From the NCBI RefSeq assembly GCF_030272615.1, contig NC_081413.1:720580367-720644366 (forward strand): a stretch of DNA of 64,000 nt, written 5' to 3'. Positions 46,399-58,117 of this stretch are shown one piece after another. Under the pieces are notes generated by a model. The model had not been told where the DNA came from. It worked only from the letters and a program-made list of their open reading frames with translations, and searched no databases. Numbering within the stretch: position 1 is the stretch's first letter; every line of letters begins with the position of its first letter. Both the position numbers and the translations under genes were made by a program. The stretch is from Cryptomeria japonica (taxonomy: Eukaryota; Streptophyta; Pinopsida; Cupressales; Cupressaceae).

Positions 46399-48281
46399 CT
46401 GCTGATAGAGTAGACCTAGTGGACTTGATCTTTGTGCCAATTTACTTGATGAGGAGATTGAACATATTCGATTGCTTGGTTTATACTATGTGTTACACTT
46501 ACCAGAGGTTACGACCAATAGGGCCTTGATTACAGCTTTGATAGAGCGGTGCTATTCTGAGACATATTCATTCCATCTACCTTCTAGTGAGGCATCCATT
46601 ACCTTAGAGGATGTATGGCATATTCTGCATATCCTGATTCATGGTGAGAGAGTTGTGTATGACCATGACAATGGCATTACTGGGTTATGTGCACTTTTTG
46701 AGTGTGAGATTCAGGACTTATAGATCAGTGGTTGGTATGACATCCTTTGGGCTTGTTTAGATTATGATGACATGACTATTGTACTATGCAATGTTGTCGG
46801 TGGTTTGTTGATACCTGACAGACGAGGTCATGGATTTCCAGTCGGATGGGGTAGAGTTCTCCATGATATGATTGTTCATCAATGTGTATATGCTTAGGAT
46901 ATGTGTCTTCTAGCCATGTTTTATTATCAAATACATGGGATTGTATATCTTGGATATCAGTCTATCAATTGTGGTGTCACACTGCTCTAGACTTGGGTAT
47001 GGGAGCATATTTCTATTTTGAGACCTATTACTCATGTTGATTTGTAGCCTGGTGAGCCTTATGCTTTTAGGTACACAACAGGTATCAGACACAGGGGTTC
47101 AAGTAACACCTTGTATTGGAGGCATCACCTTGACATTCTTCAACATTTTATTTGGACACCATACTTAGATTTCCTCGGTTGGGCGGATGATGTAGTACAC
47201 TTGCCTTTCTGTTGATAACAGAGATATCTGATCGGTAGGACATTCAAGACATCAAATTATAGAGATGTCTCTCCCAGGTCGAGTATTGAGACAGTTTGGA
47301 GAGGTTATAGGTTACACCAGTGGTTACTACTTACTATGCTTGTGTATCTCAGGAGGTATCTGATTGGCTGGTTTGTATACAACCGCACGTTGCTTCTACT
47401 GAGTTTGATTATCTTCAGTCATTACTTTGGGGTTGGGGTAGGGGTGCAGAAAATCCAGGGACTATGCCAGAGTATGATGTATGGTAGGCTAGACATAGGC
47501 CTATTCCACTTACTAATCCTACTATTCCTATTATAGCACAACAAATTCTCCATCCTAGGTAGAGATTGAGGATAGAATTGTGGGAGAGAGCTAGAGGAGG
47601 AAAGGGGGTGGAGGAGCTGAGGGAGGTGGAGGAGTGGAGGGAGGAGATGAGGGATGTGGAGATGAGGATGTAAACATTGGTGGAGACACTGAGTCTACTA
47701 GCAGTGGAGATGACAATGATTCTTAAGGGTCATCGAGCAGCGAGGGTGGTGATGATGATGATGAGATTCCAAAGCTAGAGGATGTGCCTGCTACAGAGGG
47801 TAGGGGAGGACAAGTGGGTGACATGGATGATGATGATCTGCAGATTCTTAGAGCGCAGATTTGGAGTCTCGAGGAGGAGGTCGCTAGATGAAATGTCGAG
47901 CGAGAGGCCTACCATGTAGACTACGGTGCTTTAGAGGCCGAGAGGGATCATCTCTAGAGGGAGAGAGATGAGGCAGTTAGACGGTCACAGATGATTTAGG
48001 CTGCATATGACCAGAATTTTGCTCTGAGTACCGATTCATGGAGACAGTTTGAGAAACTCTACTATGTTGCATAGGAGGATTTTTATTACTAACAACTTTA
48101 TAATGACACTGTACCTGAGGGACAAAGAGGTCCTAGTTTTAGTGTTGTTAGAGGTCATTCTGGTTCTAGTAGGAGTTCCACATGGAGGACCAGTAGTGGT
48201 GGTGCTATGGGACCACTTGAACATCCTAGGACAAGACCTAGTGGACAGGATCCACCTACTGACAGAGGCAGTGTTGGTTGA
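46399..48281 (+). pseudogene. Antisense PMD gene of gypsy-2: main exon 2
   Basis: Continues from 36422 in the same frame. PMD motifs parallel gypsy-1: LPEVTTNRALITALIERCYSETYSFHL, ASITLEDVWHILHI, PDRRGHGFPVGWG, MFYYQIHGIVYLGYQS, WVWEHISILRP, QRYLIGRTF. Then follow an acidic Gly/Glu-rich region (47570-47830), a coiled coil (ILRAQIWSLEEEVAR near 47845) and a Ser/Gly/Pro tail ending about 48281. More than ten in-frame stops, chiefly TAG where CAG is expected, plus frameshifts, make this an old pseudogene. It is clearly diverged from gypsy-1, so the gene was carried by both families independently of a recent copy event. Confidence 0.82.
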
Positions 48282-48475
48282 AACATTTTGATCATGTTAT
48301 CTGAGCCTTTGGGCCTGTTTATTTGTTATCTCATCATTTATCCTTCATAGTAGGAGTAAATCACCCTATAGATTTTTTATTTAAGTCCTTATCTTTCTAG
48401 AAATTCCTTGGTTCAATCCTTAATCCGTTTGTAAATTGTCTCTTAATCCATAGCGCCAATTTTTAATGGTCTGTT

Positions 48476-48893
48476 TGAACCCCATGAACTCATTGAACCA
48501 TTTTGAAGGGAGTTCATAATGTTCATTTAGTTTCCACAGGTTCTAAGGTGTCTAAAAGTTTTTCATGCTAATGCTCACTCAAAGTGTTTTGTAGTGGTTC
48601 TTTTTCATGGTCACGTATGATGTGTTATATCCTATTTCTCCAAGCCCTGAACACTTTGAACCTAGTTCAAACAGTTTAGTGGTGTTCAACATGTTCAATG
48701 AAGTTCAAAAGACCAACGACACTTAACAAAGTTAATCTTTTCAAACAGAACTTTCTTGTTGAAGTGTACGCTTTGCACTACCTGAACTCTCGTGAAGTCA
48801 GTTCAGATTGTTCATGCATGTTCAAATTAGGTGGGTCCCAAGGGTTGAAAGACATGATGGTGCATTTATTGCTAAGTATGATGAAGATTGAAC
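48476..48893. repeat. GTTCA/TGAAC phased motif cluster
   Basis: Sixteen exact GTTCA or TGAAC 5-mers occur in 418 bp, in three groups: 48476-48525, 48648-48707 and 48783-48824, plus one at 48889. Within groups the spacing is almost always 8-10 or 18-19 bp. TGAAC copies come first and GTTCA copies follow, giving each group dyad symmetry. It lies upstream of a TATAAGG box at 49080. Confidence 0.85.
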
Positions 48894-49079
48894 CATATCT
48901 CAGGTGACGTCAACTAGTTGAGTTTTCAAGGCAAGTAATCATTTTTGGGAATTGGCGGTTACTCCAAAAACGCCGCCATGCATTCAATGCACGTGCGTGA
49001 TGTCCAATCCCAATGCTCAACATATTTGAGTTGATGATTGGAATTAATGCACTTAATAAGTTTGTATCACTTCTTTTCC

Positions 49080-49086
49080 TATAAGG
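49080..49086 (+). promoter_or_regulatory. Candidate TATA box in the gypsy-3 LTR
   Basis: TATAAGG in a CCT-TATAAGG context lies 190 bp after the motif cluster and about 430 bp before the ORF. A GGTGAGT donor-like site follows at about 49189. Support is positional only. Confidence 0.4.
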
Positions 49087-49379
49087 TATGAGCTGATTAA
49101 TTTCGGAAAACTTGTTCTTCATTGTTGCAGAGTTTTTGGATAGAAGGTTTGTTTACTGGTAGTCATCTGATTGGTCTCAACTGTGAAGGTGAGTTTGTTT
49201 CCTATCCTCTCCAGTGATTTTTACTTGCTTTTCCTCTCTCGTAATAAAATTTGCTGGGGAAAATAAGGGTTGTTGTTTATGAATTATGAAGTCCACATTG
49301 CACCTTTTTGGGAATATTTTCAGTCTTGCATGCACAGAGCCCATAGTCAGTGATACAGACTTGAAAGGGGAAAATATGG

Positions 49380-51313
49380 AAGTTTTAAAGGAAAGAGTGT
49401 TTAAAGGAATTGGCGATTCATTTGGTTTAGAATTAGTAGTGGTATCATAGAAGCGATAACCTTTCCTCCTACTGTCTCTTGCCCAGAACTAGTTAGGGAG
49501 TGTATTGCGAGGTATGATCCTATTTCTGAAACTATTAAGAGATAATGGTGAAACCCTCCTCACAATTAACAAGGAAGTTATTTCCTCCATTTTCAAATTG
49601 CCTGATTATCAGTTCTCAAAATTTTCTCCCACCCAATCAATCACCGAGTTCAATGTAGATAAAACTGGACACCAGAATAATATAGAAAAGTATTGGTTGA
49701 AGGTTCCTCATAGGGGTGGCTCTAGATTACCTAAGTATCCCAACAAGAACCACATGCTTCCCCACATCCATGATTTCATGTTACTTCTACATCAAGTTAG
49801 AGGTTTAACTGAGGCCTACAATTTCGATGATTGGATTTACTACTATGTACAACTGGTGCTGGAAGGAAAGCAATATCTTGATTGGGCAGAGCTGATTGCC
49901 GACTCCATGAGGGAACAACTAAGTATGGCGAAAAAGTTCAAGCAAAATTTATTCATGTCCTCATATCTAATATATTGCTTGGCATGTGTTAAGGAGATAG
50001 TGGGAATACCTAGGCAGCTCACTGAGGGAGAGGTTTCTATGTATGACTTTTATCTTATGTTACAAAAGGATAATGCTTTGCAAGATTTTAGGAGAGTACA
50101 TAATGCTTTCCTAGGAGATTTGTGTTATGAGTTAAAGAACATGAAAACCAAGAGAATGTCTAAAGATGCATAGGCATTAGTGAAGAAATGTGGTAGTTTC
50201 TTTGTTCAGTTTCCTCATTTTTTCTACATAAGAGTAGGCGGTTTTGAGGAAGAGCCTTTCAGACTTCCACATTTTTGTTCAGATTGTTTTATTCTTGCTA
50301 AGGTCTGTAGACAGTTGGCCACCATAATTAAGAAGGCTCAACCCAGAGATAAATGGGAGGATCATTTTCCTATTCAATTGGGTATTTTATCTTGCAGTTC
50401 AATGTCAGATGCTTTAAGCATTGGAGCCGACTTGAAGAACTTCAATTTTCCACTGTATCATGAAAGAAAGGGCTTTGACAATAAAGGGTTCTCATGGAGT
50501 CTTGGTTTGATGCCACACCTTCCAATCCCACACTTGGAGGATTTTTGGGAAGATTGCAATGATGAGCTTGATGTGTTCAAAAGAGCAAACATGAGAATGG
50601 TTCTAGAACAGGTAGTTTCACTATAAGTGAAACTTGATATAAGGGGAATCCAAGAGGATTATCTAGATCTTTTTGAACCTTGATACTTGGACCAAGCTAA
50701 ACCTGGAACGTCCTGCATTAATTGGGATGTAGAAGAAGAAGAAGACATACAACTTAAAACAAAGAGGGTCTTGGAAAGAACCGTGGAATGGCTTAACAAG
50801 AGAAGAGCAATGAAACTAGGCAACAAGATTGGTCCTGCAAGAGGTAGTGAGGCTGCTCTACGTTCCCCAAAACATTTTTCTAACCCCACTTCTAAGCATG
50901 TTCATGCAGGTAAAGATAAGAAGCCATCTTACATGAAGCACAAGCCCAATCTGGCTCTAGACTTTTCTGCTCCTCGATATACCAGGTCACAGAGTGCTAC
51001 GTAGAAGAGAATGGACCAGATCAAAGACATAGAGGCAAAAGACAAAATTCTTGATACTCAAATTTTCAAAGTCAAGGACCTTGACAGCGACATTGTCAAC
51101 ACCATGGATTCTCATGCGGTCACTGTAGCCATGACGTCGCCACCTAAGGTGATCAGAGGAACAACTAGTTCAAGTGCAACTCCTAAATGGCTAACCACTT
51201 CAGTAAGCAAGAAACAAAGTTTCATTCTAGTAACCATCCCAATTCAGGACATGGTGGTTAAGTATACCGAGAAGGGTCCCAAACAAAAGAAGTTCAAAAC
51301 AACTGCCAGATTG
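49380..51313 (+). pseudogene. Unidentified retroelement-associated protein, 5' part
   Basis: A long coding remnant not belonging to gag-pol. It runs from about 49380 (WRFIWFRISSGIIEAITFPP, CPELVRECIARYDPISETI), through a frameshift near 49540, into the 222-residue frame (NKEVISSIFKLPDYQFSKFSP, HIHDFMLLLHQVRGL, YYVQLVLEGKQYLDWAELIADSM, YLIYCLACVKEIVGIP). Then a stop at 50171 and the 148-residue frame (FDNKGFSWSLGLMPHLPIPHLEDFWEDCNDELD), a stop at 50624, and a basic/acidic tail to 51313. The first part resembles the helical N-terminal proteins linked to some plant gypsy elements, but I cannot name the family. Copia F interrupts it after GATAC. Confidence 0.6.
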
Positions 51314-51318
51314 GATAC

Positions 51319-51766
51319 TGTTGGTGTAAATAAATATTCATTTTGGATATTATTACACTTACTTAAGTTAACTTAGGATAATGCATCTCTTCGTAGTTTG
51401 GATTTGAGACACTTAGGGAAGTGTGCACATAGGGATAGTGCTTGTAGGAGAAATTCCACCTTTTGTGGTCTTATTTTGCTGTTACACTCCACATTCAGTG
51501 GGTCATCCACCTCTTGTGGAATATTATATTATTTCTCCTACCTACCCCTAGTATTTCTTACTTACCCTTGTTTCTCATTGAGCCACATGTCATATTTGTG
51601 TGCTCATACATCCATATGGCCTTGCCTATATAAGCAAGCCTATATTCATTGTATTGGTTAATCCAGCTGATCATTTGCATATTGATGAGAATACAGTTTG
51701 TTCTTGTCATTCTATTGTCTCTTTTTATGATTTTCATTGTGCCCTTGATCTTGGCAAAATCCTACA
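51319..51766 (+). repeat. Copia F 5' LTR
   Basis: TGTTGGTGTAAAT to CAAAATCCTACA, 448 bp. A TATATAAG box at 51627-51634 would start transcription near 51660. Confidence 0.97.
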
Positions 51767-51779
51767 TGGTATCAGAGTT
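51767..51779 (+). other. Copia F primer-binding site
   Basis: TGGTATCAGAGTT directly follows the LTR and matches the initiator tRNA-Met primer site. Confidence 0.93.
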
Positions 51780-53332
51780 ATTGGGGCTTCATTGATTGGT
51801 TTTTAGAGACATCGTGGAAGACTTCTATTTTCGGATTTGGGGATCTTCATTTTTTGGGGGCATCATACAACGATTTGGACATCACCGTTGAATTCGAGAG
51901 GCCATTTCCATAAATTTTGACTATAAAGTCGACCTATTTTGGTGAGAATTTTTTTTTCCCCATTTTGGCTATTATCATACGGATTTTGAAAAAAAATTTC
52001 AAAAACATTATTTTTCGAAAAAAAAAAAAATCGAAAAATCAAAAAAAGCGATCAAAAAAAAAATTTCGAAAAAAAAAAAAAAAAATCAAATTTTTTTTTT
52101 TGGGGGGGTTCGCATACCCCCAACCCGTGCTTTCTGTACTATCATTGTTTTGTAGGTTGCGCTGCCCGTACTTCCTGATCTCTGCGCCCGCTTCGGCCGT
52201 GTACCCTGTGGTACTCCTGCCAGTCCGTCTGCCGGCCGGACCCTGCCGCCGGTCAACATCCCACCGATGGCACCTATCCTCCCCGCCGCACAATGACCGC
52301 TTGCCCTGCCGCCGCCCGAGCAGGTCCCGCCAGCTGCCACACTTCCGCCGCCGGCTTCCCTAGGCTTCCGGCCTGCCTCCGGCGACCCCGGCCCGCCGGC
52401 GTCATTAAGCCGACGGACCTGCGTCCGCCACGTGGCAGGCGACCACTGACCCACAGTCAAAACCATACGTCCAGTCATCTGCCATGTCATCCACCACGCA
52501 GAGCTGACGCAGACCACCCAGTCAGTGGTTCGTATGGTACGATAGCCCAGTCAGCTGCACAGCCACCGCGCCCAGTTAGCCAGTCCGTATAGTACGGACG
52601 CCCAGTCAGTAGGGAGGCAAAGTTTTCACGATGGTCATCCGACCGTCAAATTTAAGACAGTGAATTGCTGACATCAGCGCCACATTAGCAGCTTTTTGAA
52701 ATCTTTTGACCCCTCTCCATTGAGCTTTTCAGTTTTGCAGTCCAACTTTGAAAGGCCATATCTTGCTCATTTTTGCTCCTTTTTTGGTGCAATTTTTTTT
52801 TGAAATGGGCTAAAATTTTGTGATCTTCACAGTGGTGTGGTTATTTTCTGATTTTGGTGCACAGGTTTTTCAAAATTTTTGGATTCTCTCAGCTGTACCT
52901 GTCCAATCCTCAATTCTGCAACTTCAAAGGCCTCGTTTGAGCTCATACGACCTCCTTTTCAGGTGCCGTTTTTTTTAGAAAGTGCATGTTTTTCATCTAC
53001 TTTCATAATCTATGATCAGATTTTAGAGATTTTGAGTGGAAATTGTACTTTCAGATATTGGTCTTATTTGGCCTATTAGGTACTTGTAAATTGCTTGGAT
53101 CTTAGTTAGATCTCTTGCATTATCAGTTTAAATCTCTTTTGGCCTTATTGAGGTAGTTGTAAAATTGTAATCAAAAGTCCACTTTGCCATTTTTTGCAAG
53201 TGGCCCATTGTATACGCACTAATTATAAAGTGCCAAATCATCACTTTTGGGGGGGGTTCTTTGATTGAGTGAATTTGGAGGGGTGTCTTGTGTGATTGTG
53301 CCTCTCTTTGTGCTCTTTCCATTTTTGTTGCA
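51780..53332 (+). other. Copia F leader with A-rich and GC-rich tracts
   Basis: About 1.5 kb lie between primer site and gag. 51960-52100 is a poly-A/T-rich low-complexity stretch. 52130-52620 is strikingly GC- and CpG-rich (CCGCCGCC-type) compared with everything else in the window. No protein motif is visible on either strand. The open frames seen there on both strands follow from the high GC content. Confidence 0.7.
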
Positions 53333-54320
53333 ATGAGTCCTAATAAATTTCCACCTTTAACTCCACATAATTATGCATCATGGAAAATTAAAGTATGGAG
53401 TAAATTAATGGAAAAGGGTCTCACACATTACATAGATGGAACAATAACAACACCACCTGATCCTAAGGCTGATCCAAATGCTCAATTAGAATGGCTCACA
53501 AAGAATTGCATTTCTCTTTGAACTTTGCGCAAGTATGTATTAGATGACCTCATTTTTCACATTGAGAAGTGTAAAACAATCAAAGAGGCTTGGGATATGT
53601 TTCAGAAATTGTATGGTCAAGTTGATGGAATTAGAGGCTATCAGATTGACAATGAGCTCACCAACTTGGATCCCAAGAGTTTTGATACAATCCAAGATTA
53701 TGTCACCAAAGCAAATGAGCTAAGAGGAAACTTAAGGATTGCGGAATTGACAAAAAGGATGCTCAGTTGATATTCAACTTGTTGGATAAGCTTGCACCAG
53801 AATATGCACATTTGTGTCTAGCTTCCAAACTCATCATTTGATAGTGGGGAGTTCTTATGTTATGCCTTCATTTGATGCTTTCACAGAAATGTTAATATTG
53901 GAACAATCAAATTGTTGAACATGGGGTTTCTCAAGTCTTCAAAGTCCAAGGCTTTGGTGGCTAATCAAGGGAATCAAGGAAGTCAAGGCAAAGATTCCAA
54001 CAAGAAGAAGAAGCACTCTAAGTCTAAGCCACACCAGGAAAAAGGACAATCATCCTCTCCATCCCAAGGCGATTTTTCATCCTCTTCCAAGAAGGGGACA
54101 CCACCTAAGAAGGATAAACCAACTTGTGCATATTGCAAGAAGTATGGTCATGATGAGCATCGATGCCACGCAAAGCAAGTTGATGAGTTAACTAATCTTC
54201 TCAAGAAAAACAACATCAACTTGCCATCCGCCTACACAAAGAAGGATTCATCTCCTTCCTCTTCCTCACAATCTAAGGGAAAAGGGCAAGCATTTGTAGC
54301 TACAATAAGTTCTTCACAGC
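53333..54320 (+). pseudogene. Copia F gag
   Basis: ATG at 53333 opens MSPNKFPPLTPHNYASWKIKVWSKLMEKGL. It continues HIEKCKTIKEAWDMFQKLYG and IQDYVTKANELRGNL, typical Copia gag. A TGA at 53519 and a frameshift near 53757 break it. The second half (53912 on) has a Lys/Ser-rich linker and the intact zinc knuckle CAYCKKYGHDEHRC (54124-54165). Confidence 0.9.
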
Positions 54321-55757
54321 AATGGATAATTGACTCGAGTGCCTCATATCACATGGGTTCTACAAAGGAGTAGTCTTCTTCATTGGAGCCATCTAAGGTA
54401 CCTCACATTTACATAGGTGATGATACACAAGTAGAGGTTGAAGGGAAAGGTTCAGTTGACATGGATGATGGAACATTTGAGAATGTTCTCTATGTTCCTA
54501 ACTTGTCTACCAACCTTCTCTCCATCTACCAAATCACTCACTATGGGAATGGGAAAAAGGTTGAGTTTACACTAGATTCAGTTGTGGTAAAGGACCTTGA
54601 TGATGATGCCTTGGTAGCAGTGGGACACATCAATGACAACTCAAGGCTTTATTCATTCTCCCATTTTGTGCCAAGTTCACCTTCTAGGGCCTTGCTTACT
54701 CATTCAAATTTAGAAAGTAAGCTATGGCATGAGCGGTTTGGTCACCTCAACTACCGCTATCTTCAGCAGCTCAGTACTAAAGACATGGTCACAGGTCTAC
54801 CTCGAATCAGTTTTTCAGAGGGTGTATGTTCAAGTTGTTCCATGGGCAAGCATCCCGAAAAGAAGTTTGATAAGGGGAAAGCTTGGAGAGCTTTGGAAGT
54901 TCTTCAACTTGTTCACAGCGATGTAGCAGGTCTATTTCCAGCACCTTCATTTAGTAAGGCCAGCTATGTTCTCACCTTCATTGATGACTACTCCCGCTTC
55001 ACTTGGGTCTACTTTCTCATTCATAAGAGTGAAGTATTTGACAGATTTCAGAACTTCAAGACTCGTGTGGAGAAGCAATCAGGGAAAGTGGTCAAGATTC
55101 TTCACACAGATAATGGAAGGGAATATGTGAACAAAAGACTTGAGGATTTTTGTACATTTGAGGGGATTGATCTTCAGCATTCTGTAGCATACACCACATT
55201 AGAATGGAGTTGTAGAACGTAAGAATAGAACTCTCAAAGAAATGGCTAGCTGTATGATACATGCACGTTCTCTTGATCTAGCCTTTTGGGCAGAGGCTAT
55301 TAGTTGTGCCACACACATCCAAAATCGAGTTCCTCACAAAGCTTTGCAAGGTATTACTCCTTTTGAAGCTTGGGCTGGTAAGAAACCAATTGTGAGACAT
55401 TTTAGAGTCTTTGGGTGTCCAGCATGGGCTTGCATACCTCCGCAGAAACGTAAGGCATTGGAACCTCAGAGTCAGCCTTGCATATTTTTTGGATATCCTG
55501 AGGGTGTTAAGGCATACAAATTGATGGATCCAGAGACACATGAGGTGTTCATTGAGAGGAGTGTTCACTTTGAGGAAAGCTCTCCTAGCTTAGCCTCTCT
55601 ACCTCCTCCACCTTCCCCCATTGTGGATAGTGATGTTAGTGATTCAGATGATGAGACTCCTTCAACTCTGACTCACAGGGTTACACCTTCGCAGGGTCCA
55701 CTTGTAGTTGAGGAGCCTCTTTCTCCACCTCCACCTAGACCTCGTTGGGCTCGATAG
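54321..55757 (+). pseudogene. Copia F protease and integrase
   Basis: Protease: QWIIDSSASYHMGS at 54320-54360, with D-S-S where D-S-G is expected. After a TAG at 54371, the 279-residue frame (54383-55222) holds YVPNLSTNLLSI, LWHERFGHLNYRYLQQL and CSSCSMGKH (zinc region), VHSDVAGLF (first Asp), TFIDDYSRFTWVYF and ILHTDNGREY (second Asp). A 1-bp loss just before NGVVERKN (about 55200) shifts to the next frame, which carries the catalytic Glu and continues to 55757 (HIQNRVPHKAL, FGCPAWACIPPQKRKAL) and a Ser/Pro-rich linker. Confidence 0.93.
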
Positions 55758-57398
55758 ACACTTGAGTCTGTGGGTTCTCTTGTTGTGGATCCTTCAGATA
55801 CATGGAGAACCCGATCACAACATCAGGATCTTCCACATGCATTCGTTGCTACCTCTTCCGATCCACAGACATTTAGGGAAGCATCAGGGGTTCCTGAGTG
55901 GGACCAAGCTATGGAGGAAGAGTATAGTTCCTTGATGAGGAACAACACATGGGATTTAGTCCATCTCCCTAAAGGGAGAAAGATGGTTCAATGTAAGTGG
56001 ATCTATTAGACCAAGTTTGCAGTGGATGGTAGTGTGGATAAGTATAAGGCTTGGCTTGTTGCGAAAGGTTTCTCTCAGGTTGCAGGTGTTGACTATACTG
56101 AGACCTTTGTACCCATAGCCAAGATGAACTCCATTCGTTTGACACTTGCTATTGCTACAGCTCATGGTTGGGTTGTACATCAGATGGATGTGAAGAGTGC
56201 TTTTCTTCATGGTGATCTTGATGAGGAGATTTATATGGAGCAGCCACAGGGTTTCATCCAGGATACTTCCTTGGTTTGCAGACTAAGGAAATCTCTCTAT
56301 GGCCTTAAGCAGGCCCCCAGGGCTTGGTACGCCAAGATGGATTCCTTTCTTCTCTTCGCAGGGTTCACCAGGTGTCATTCCGATCCAAATGTCTACATTT
56401 TGTGACAGGATGACTCTAACTTAATACTTGTGCTCTATGTTGATGACTTGATCATTATAGGGAGTACTTCATCCATCATTAGCAGGGTCAAATCTGCTTT
56501 GCATGACAGATTTGCTATGACTGACTTGGGTCTTTTGCACTACTTTCTCGGGATAGAGATTTCACAGTCACCTTCCAGGATTACACTATCACAACCCAAG
56601 TATGCTCTTGATCTACTTGCATGCTTTCATATGGTTGATTGTAAGCCTGCCCCGACTCCCTTTCTTTCAGGAGTCAAGCTTGAGGCTCAGTGTTCTTCTC
56701 CACTAGTTGATGCCACTTTGTATCGTCAGCTTGTGGGTAGTCTAATCTACTTGACTCATACACGCCCTGATATTTCATTTGTAGTTGGCATGGTTTCCTG
56801 CTTCATGCAGGAACCACATGAGCTTCATTGGAAAGCTGCCAAACACATCCTTCATTACATCCAAGGTACACATCACTATGGGATTCACTATGCAGCAGGC
56901 ACAAGACTTCGATTGGTTGGTTACATAGACTCTGATTGGGCTGGTGATCTTGATGATTGTAAGTCTACTTCTGGTTATAGTTTTCACCTTGGTTCGGGCC
57001 CCATTTGTTGGCAGAGCAAGAAGCAACATGCTATTGCTCTCTCTTTGACTGAGGCTGAGTATCAAGGCGCTGTTAATGCAATGACTAAGACCATTTGGCT
57101 CCAGTAGATTCTCATAGAGTTTGGATTCACCACTCCATGACCGACAGTTCTACATTGCGACAATCAGAGTGCTATTGCAATCTCGAAGAACCCGGTCCAG
57201 CACCAGTGGACCAAACACACCAAAATTCATATGCACTATATCCGAGAGCTCATCCAGGAGAAGGTCATTGATTTGCAGTATTGTCCTACAGCAGAGCAGG
57301 TTGCTGACATATTCACCAAACCTTTCACCGAGAGTAAGTTCCAGTAGTTGCAAGCTCTCTTGGGGGTGCGGGATGTGTCATTAGGGGGGGTCAACTGA
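55758..57398 (+). pseudogene. Copia F reverse transcriptase and RNase H
   Basis: RT: WDQAMEEEYSSLMRNNTWDLV, VAKGFSQVAGVDYTETFVPIAKM, QMDVKSAFLHGDLDEEIYMEQP, SLYGLKQAPRAWYAKMDSF, catalytic LYVDDLIIIG (56430-56460) and MTDLGLLHYFLGIEI. RNase H: YIDSDWAGDLDDCKSTSGY, SLTEAEYQGAVNA, HCDNQSAIAISKNP, IFTKPFTESKF, ending TGA at 57396. In-frame stops at 55755, 56007, 56403, 57105, 57138 and 57346; most are TAG or TGA where CAG, CGA or similar is expected. Catalytic residues are retained. Confidence 0.94.
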
Positions 57399-57657
57399 CT
57401 TCTCCTTCCTCTCTTATGGGGGGGACTTTTTTCTCTTTGAGGTTTTGTCCTTCATCTTTGAGAGTCTTTTGTACATTCATCTCTCTTTTGGGGGGGAGTT
57501 TTTTTTCCCACTGGGTTTTCTCCCTTTCTCCGTTTGTGAGAGATTGCATTGCATAGTTTTGCTTGCATTTGCATATTGTACATGGGTACCTATCATGGCC
57601 TAGTAGCCGGGACCCATCTTGCATTGTTGACTTGAGTCTTCATTCCCCTAAGTTGCA

Positions 57658-57669
57658 CTTAAGGAGGGG
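57658..57669 (+). other. Copia F polypurine tract
   Basis: TTAAGGAGGGG immediately precedes the 3' LTR start. 57399-57657 is untranslated tail with several G runs. Confidence 0.85.
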
Positions 57670-58117
57670 TGTTGGTGTAAATAAATATTCATTTTGGATA
57701 TTATTACAATTACTTAAGTTAACTTAGGATAATGCATCTCTTCGTAGTTTGGATTTGAGACACTTAGGGAAGTATGCACATAGGGATAGTGCTTGTAGGA
57801 GAAATTCCACCTTTTGTGGTCTTATTTTGCTATTACACTCCACATTCGGTGGGTCATCGACCTCTTGTGGAATATTATATTATTTCTCCTACCTACCCCT
57901 AGTATTTCTTACCTACCCTTGTTTCTCATTGAGCCACATGTCATATTTGTGTGCTCATACATCCATATGGCCTTGTCTATATAAGCAGGCCTATATTCAT
58001 TGTATTGGTTAATCCAGTTGATCATTTACATATTGATGAGAATACAGTTTGTTCTTGTCATTCTATTGTCTCTTTTTATGCTTTTCATTGTGCCCTTGAT
58101 CTTGGCAAAATACTACA
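57670..58117 (+). repeat. Copia F 3' LTR
   Basis: 448 bp, TGTTGGTGTAAAT to AAAATACTACA, followed by target copy GATAC. Near-identical to 51319-51766. Confidence 0.97.

Larger units (their letters stand above)
51319..58117 (+). mobile_element. Copia element F, complete
   Basis: 6799 bp with target duplication GATAC (51314-51318, 58118-58122), identical-length 448-bp LTRs, initiator-Met primer site, purine tract and full gag-pol order. The LTRs differ at about 12 of 448 positions by eye (2.7 percent). It interrupts the unidentified ORF of the gypsy-3 LTR, so it is younger than gypsy-3. Pol is broken by stops and one frameshift in integrase. Confidence 0.97.

Noticed and set aside
48476-48893. 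Heat-shock elements
   Set aside because: Heat-shock sites need alternating GAA/TTC at 5-bp steps; here the steps are about 9 bp and the constant word is GTTCA.
52039-52592. Proteins on either strand in the GC-rich tract
   Set aside because: Overlapping open frames in several registers are expected from GC content; no domain is visible and the tract is in a Copia leader.
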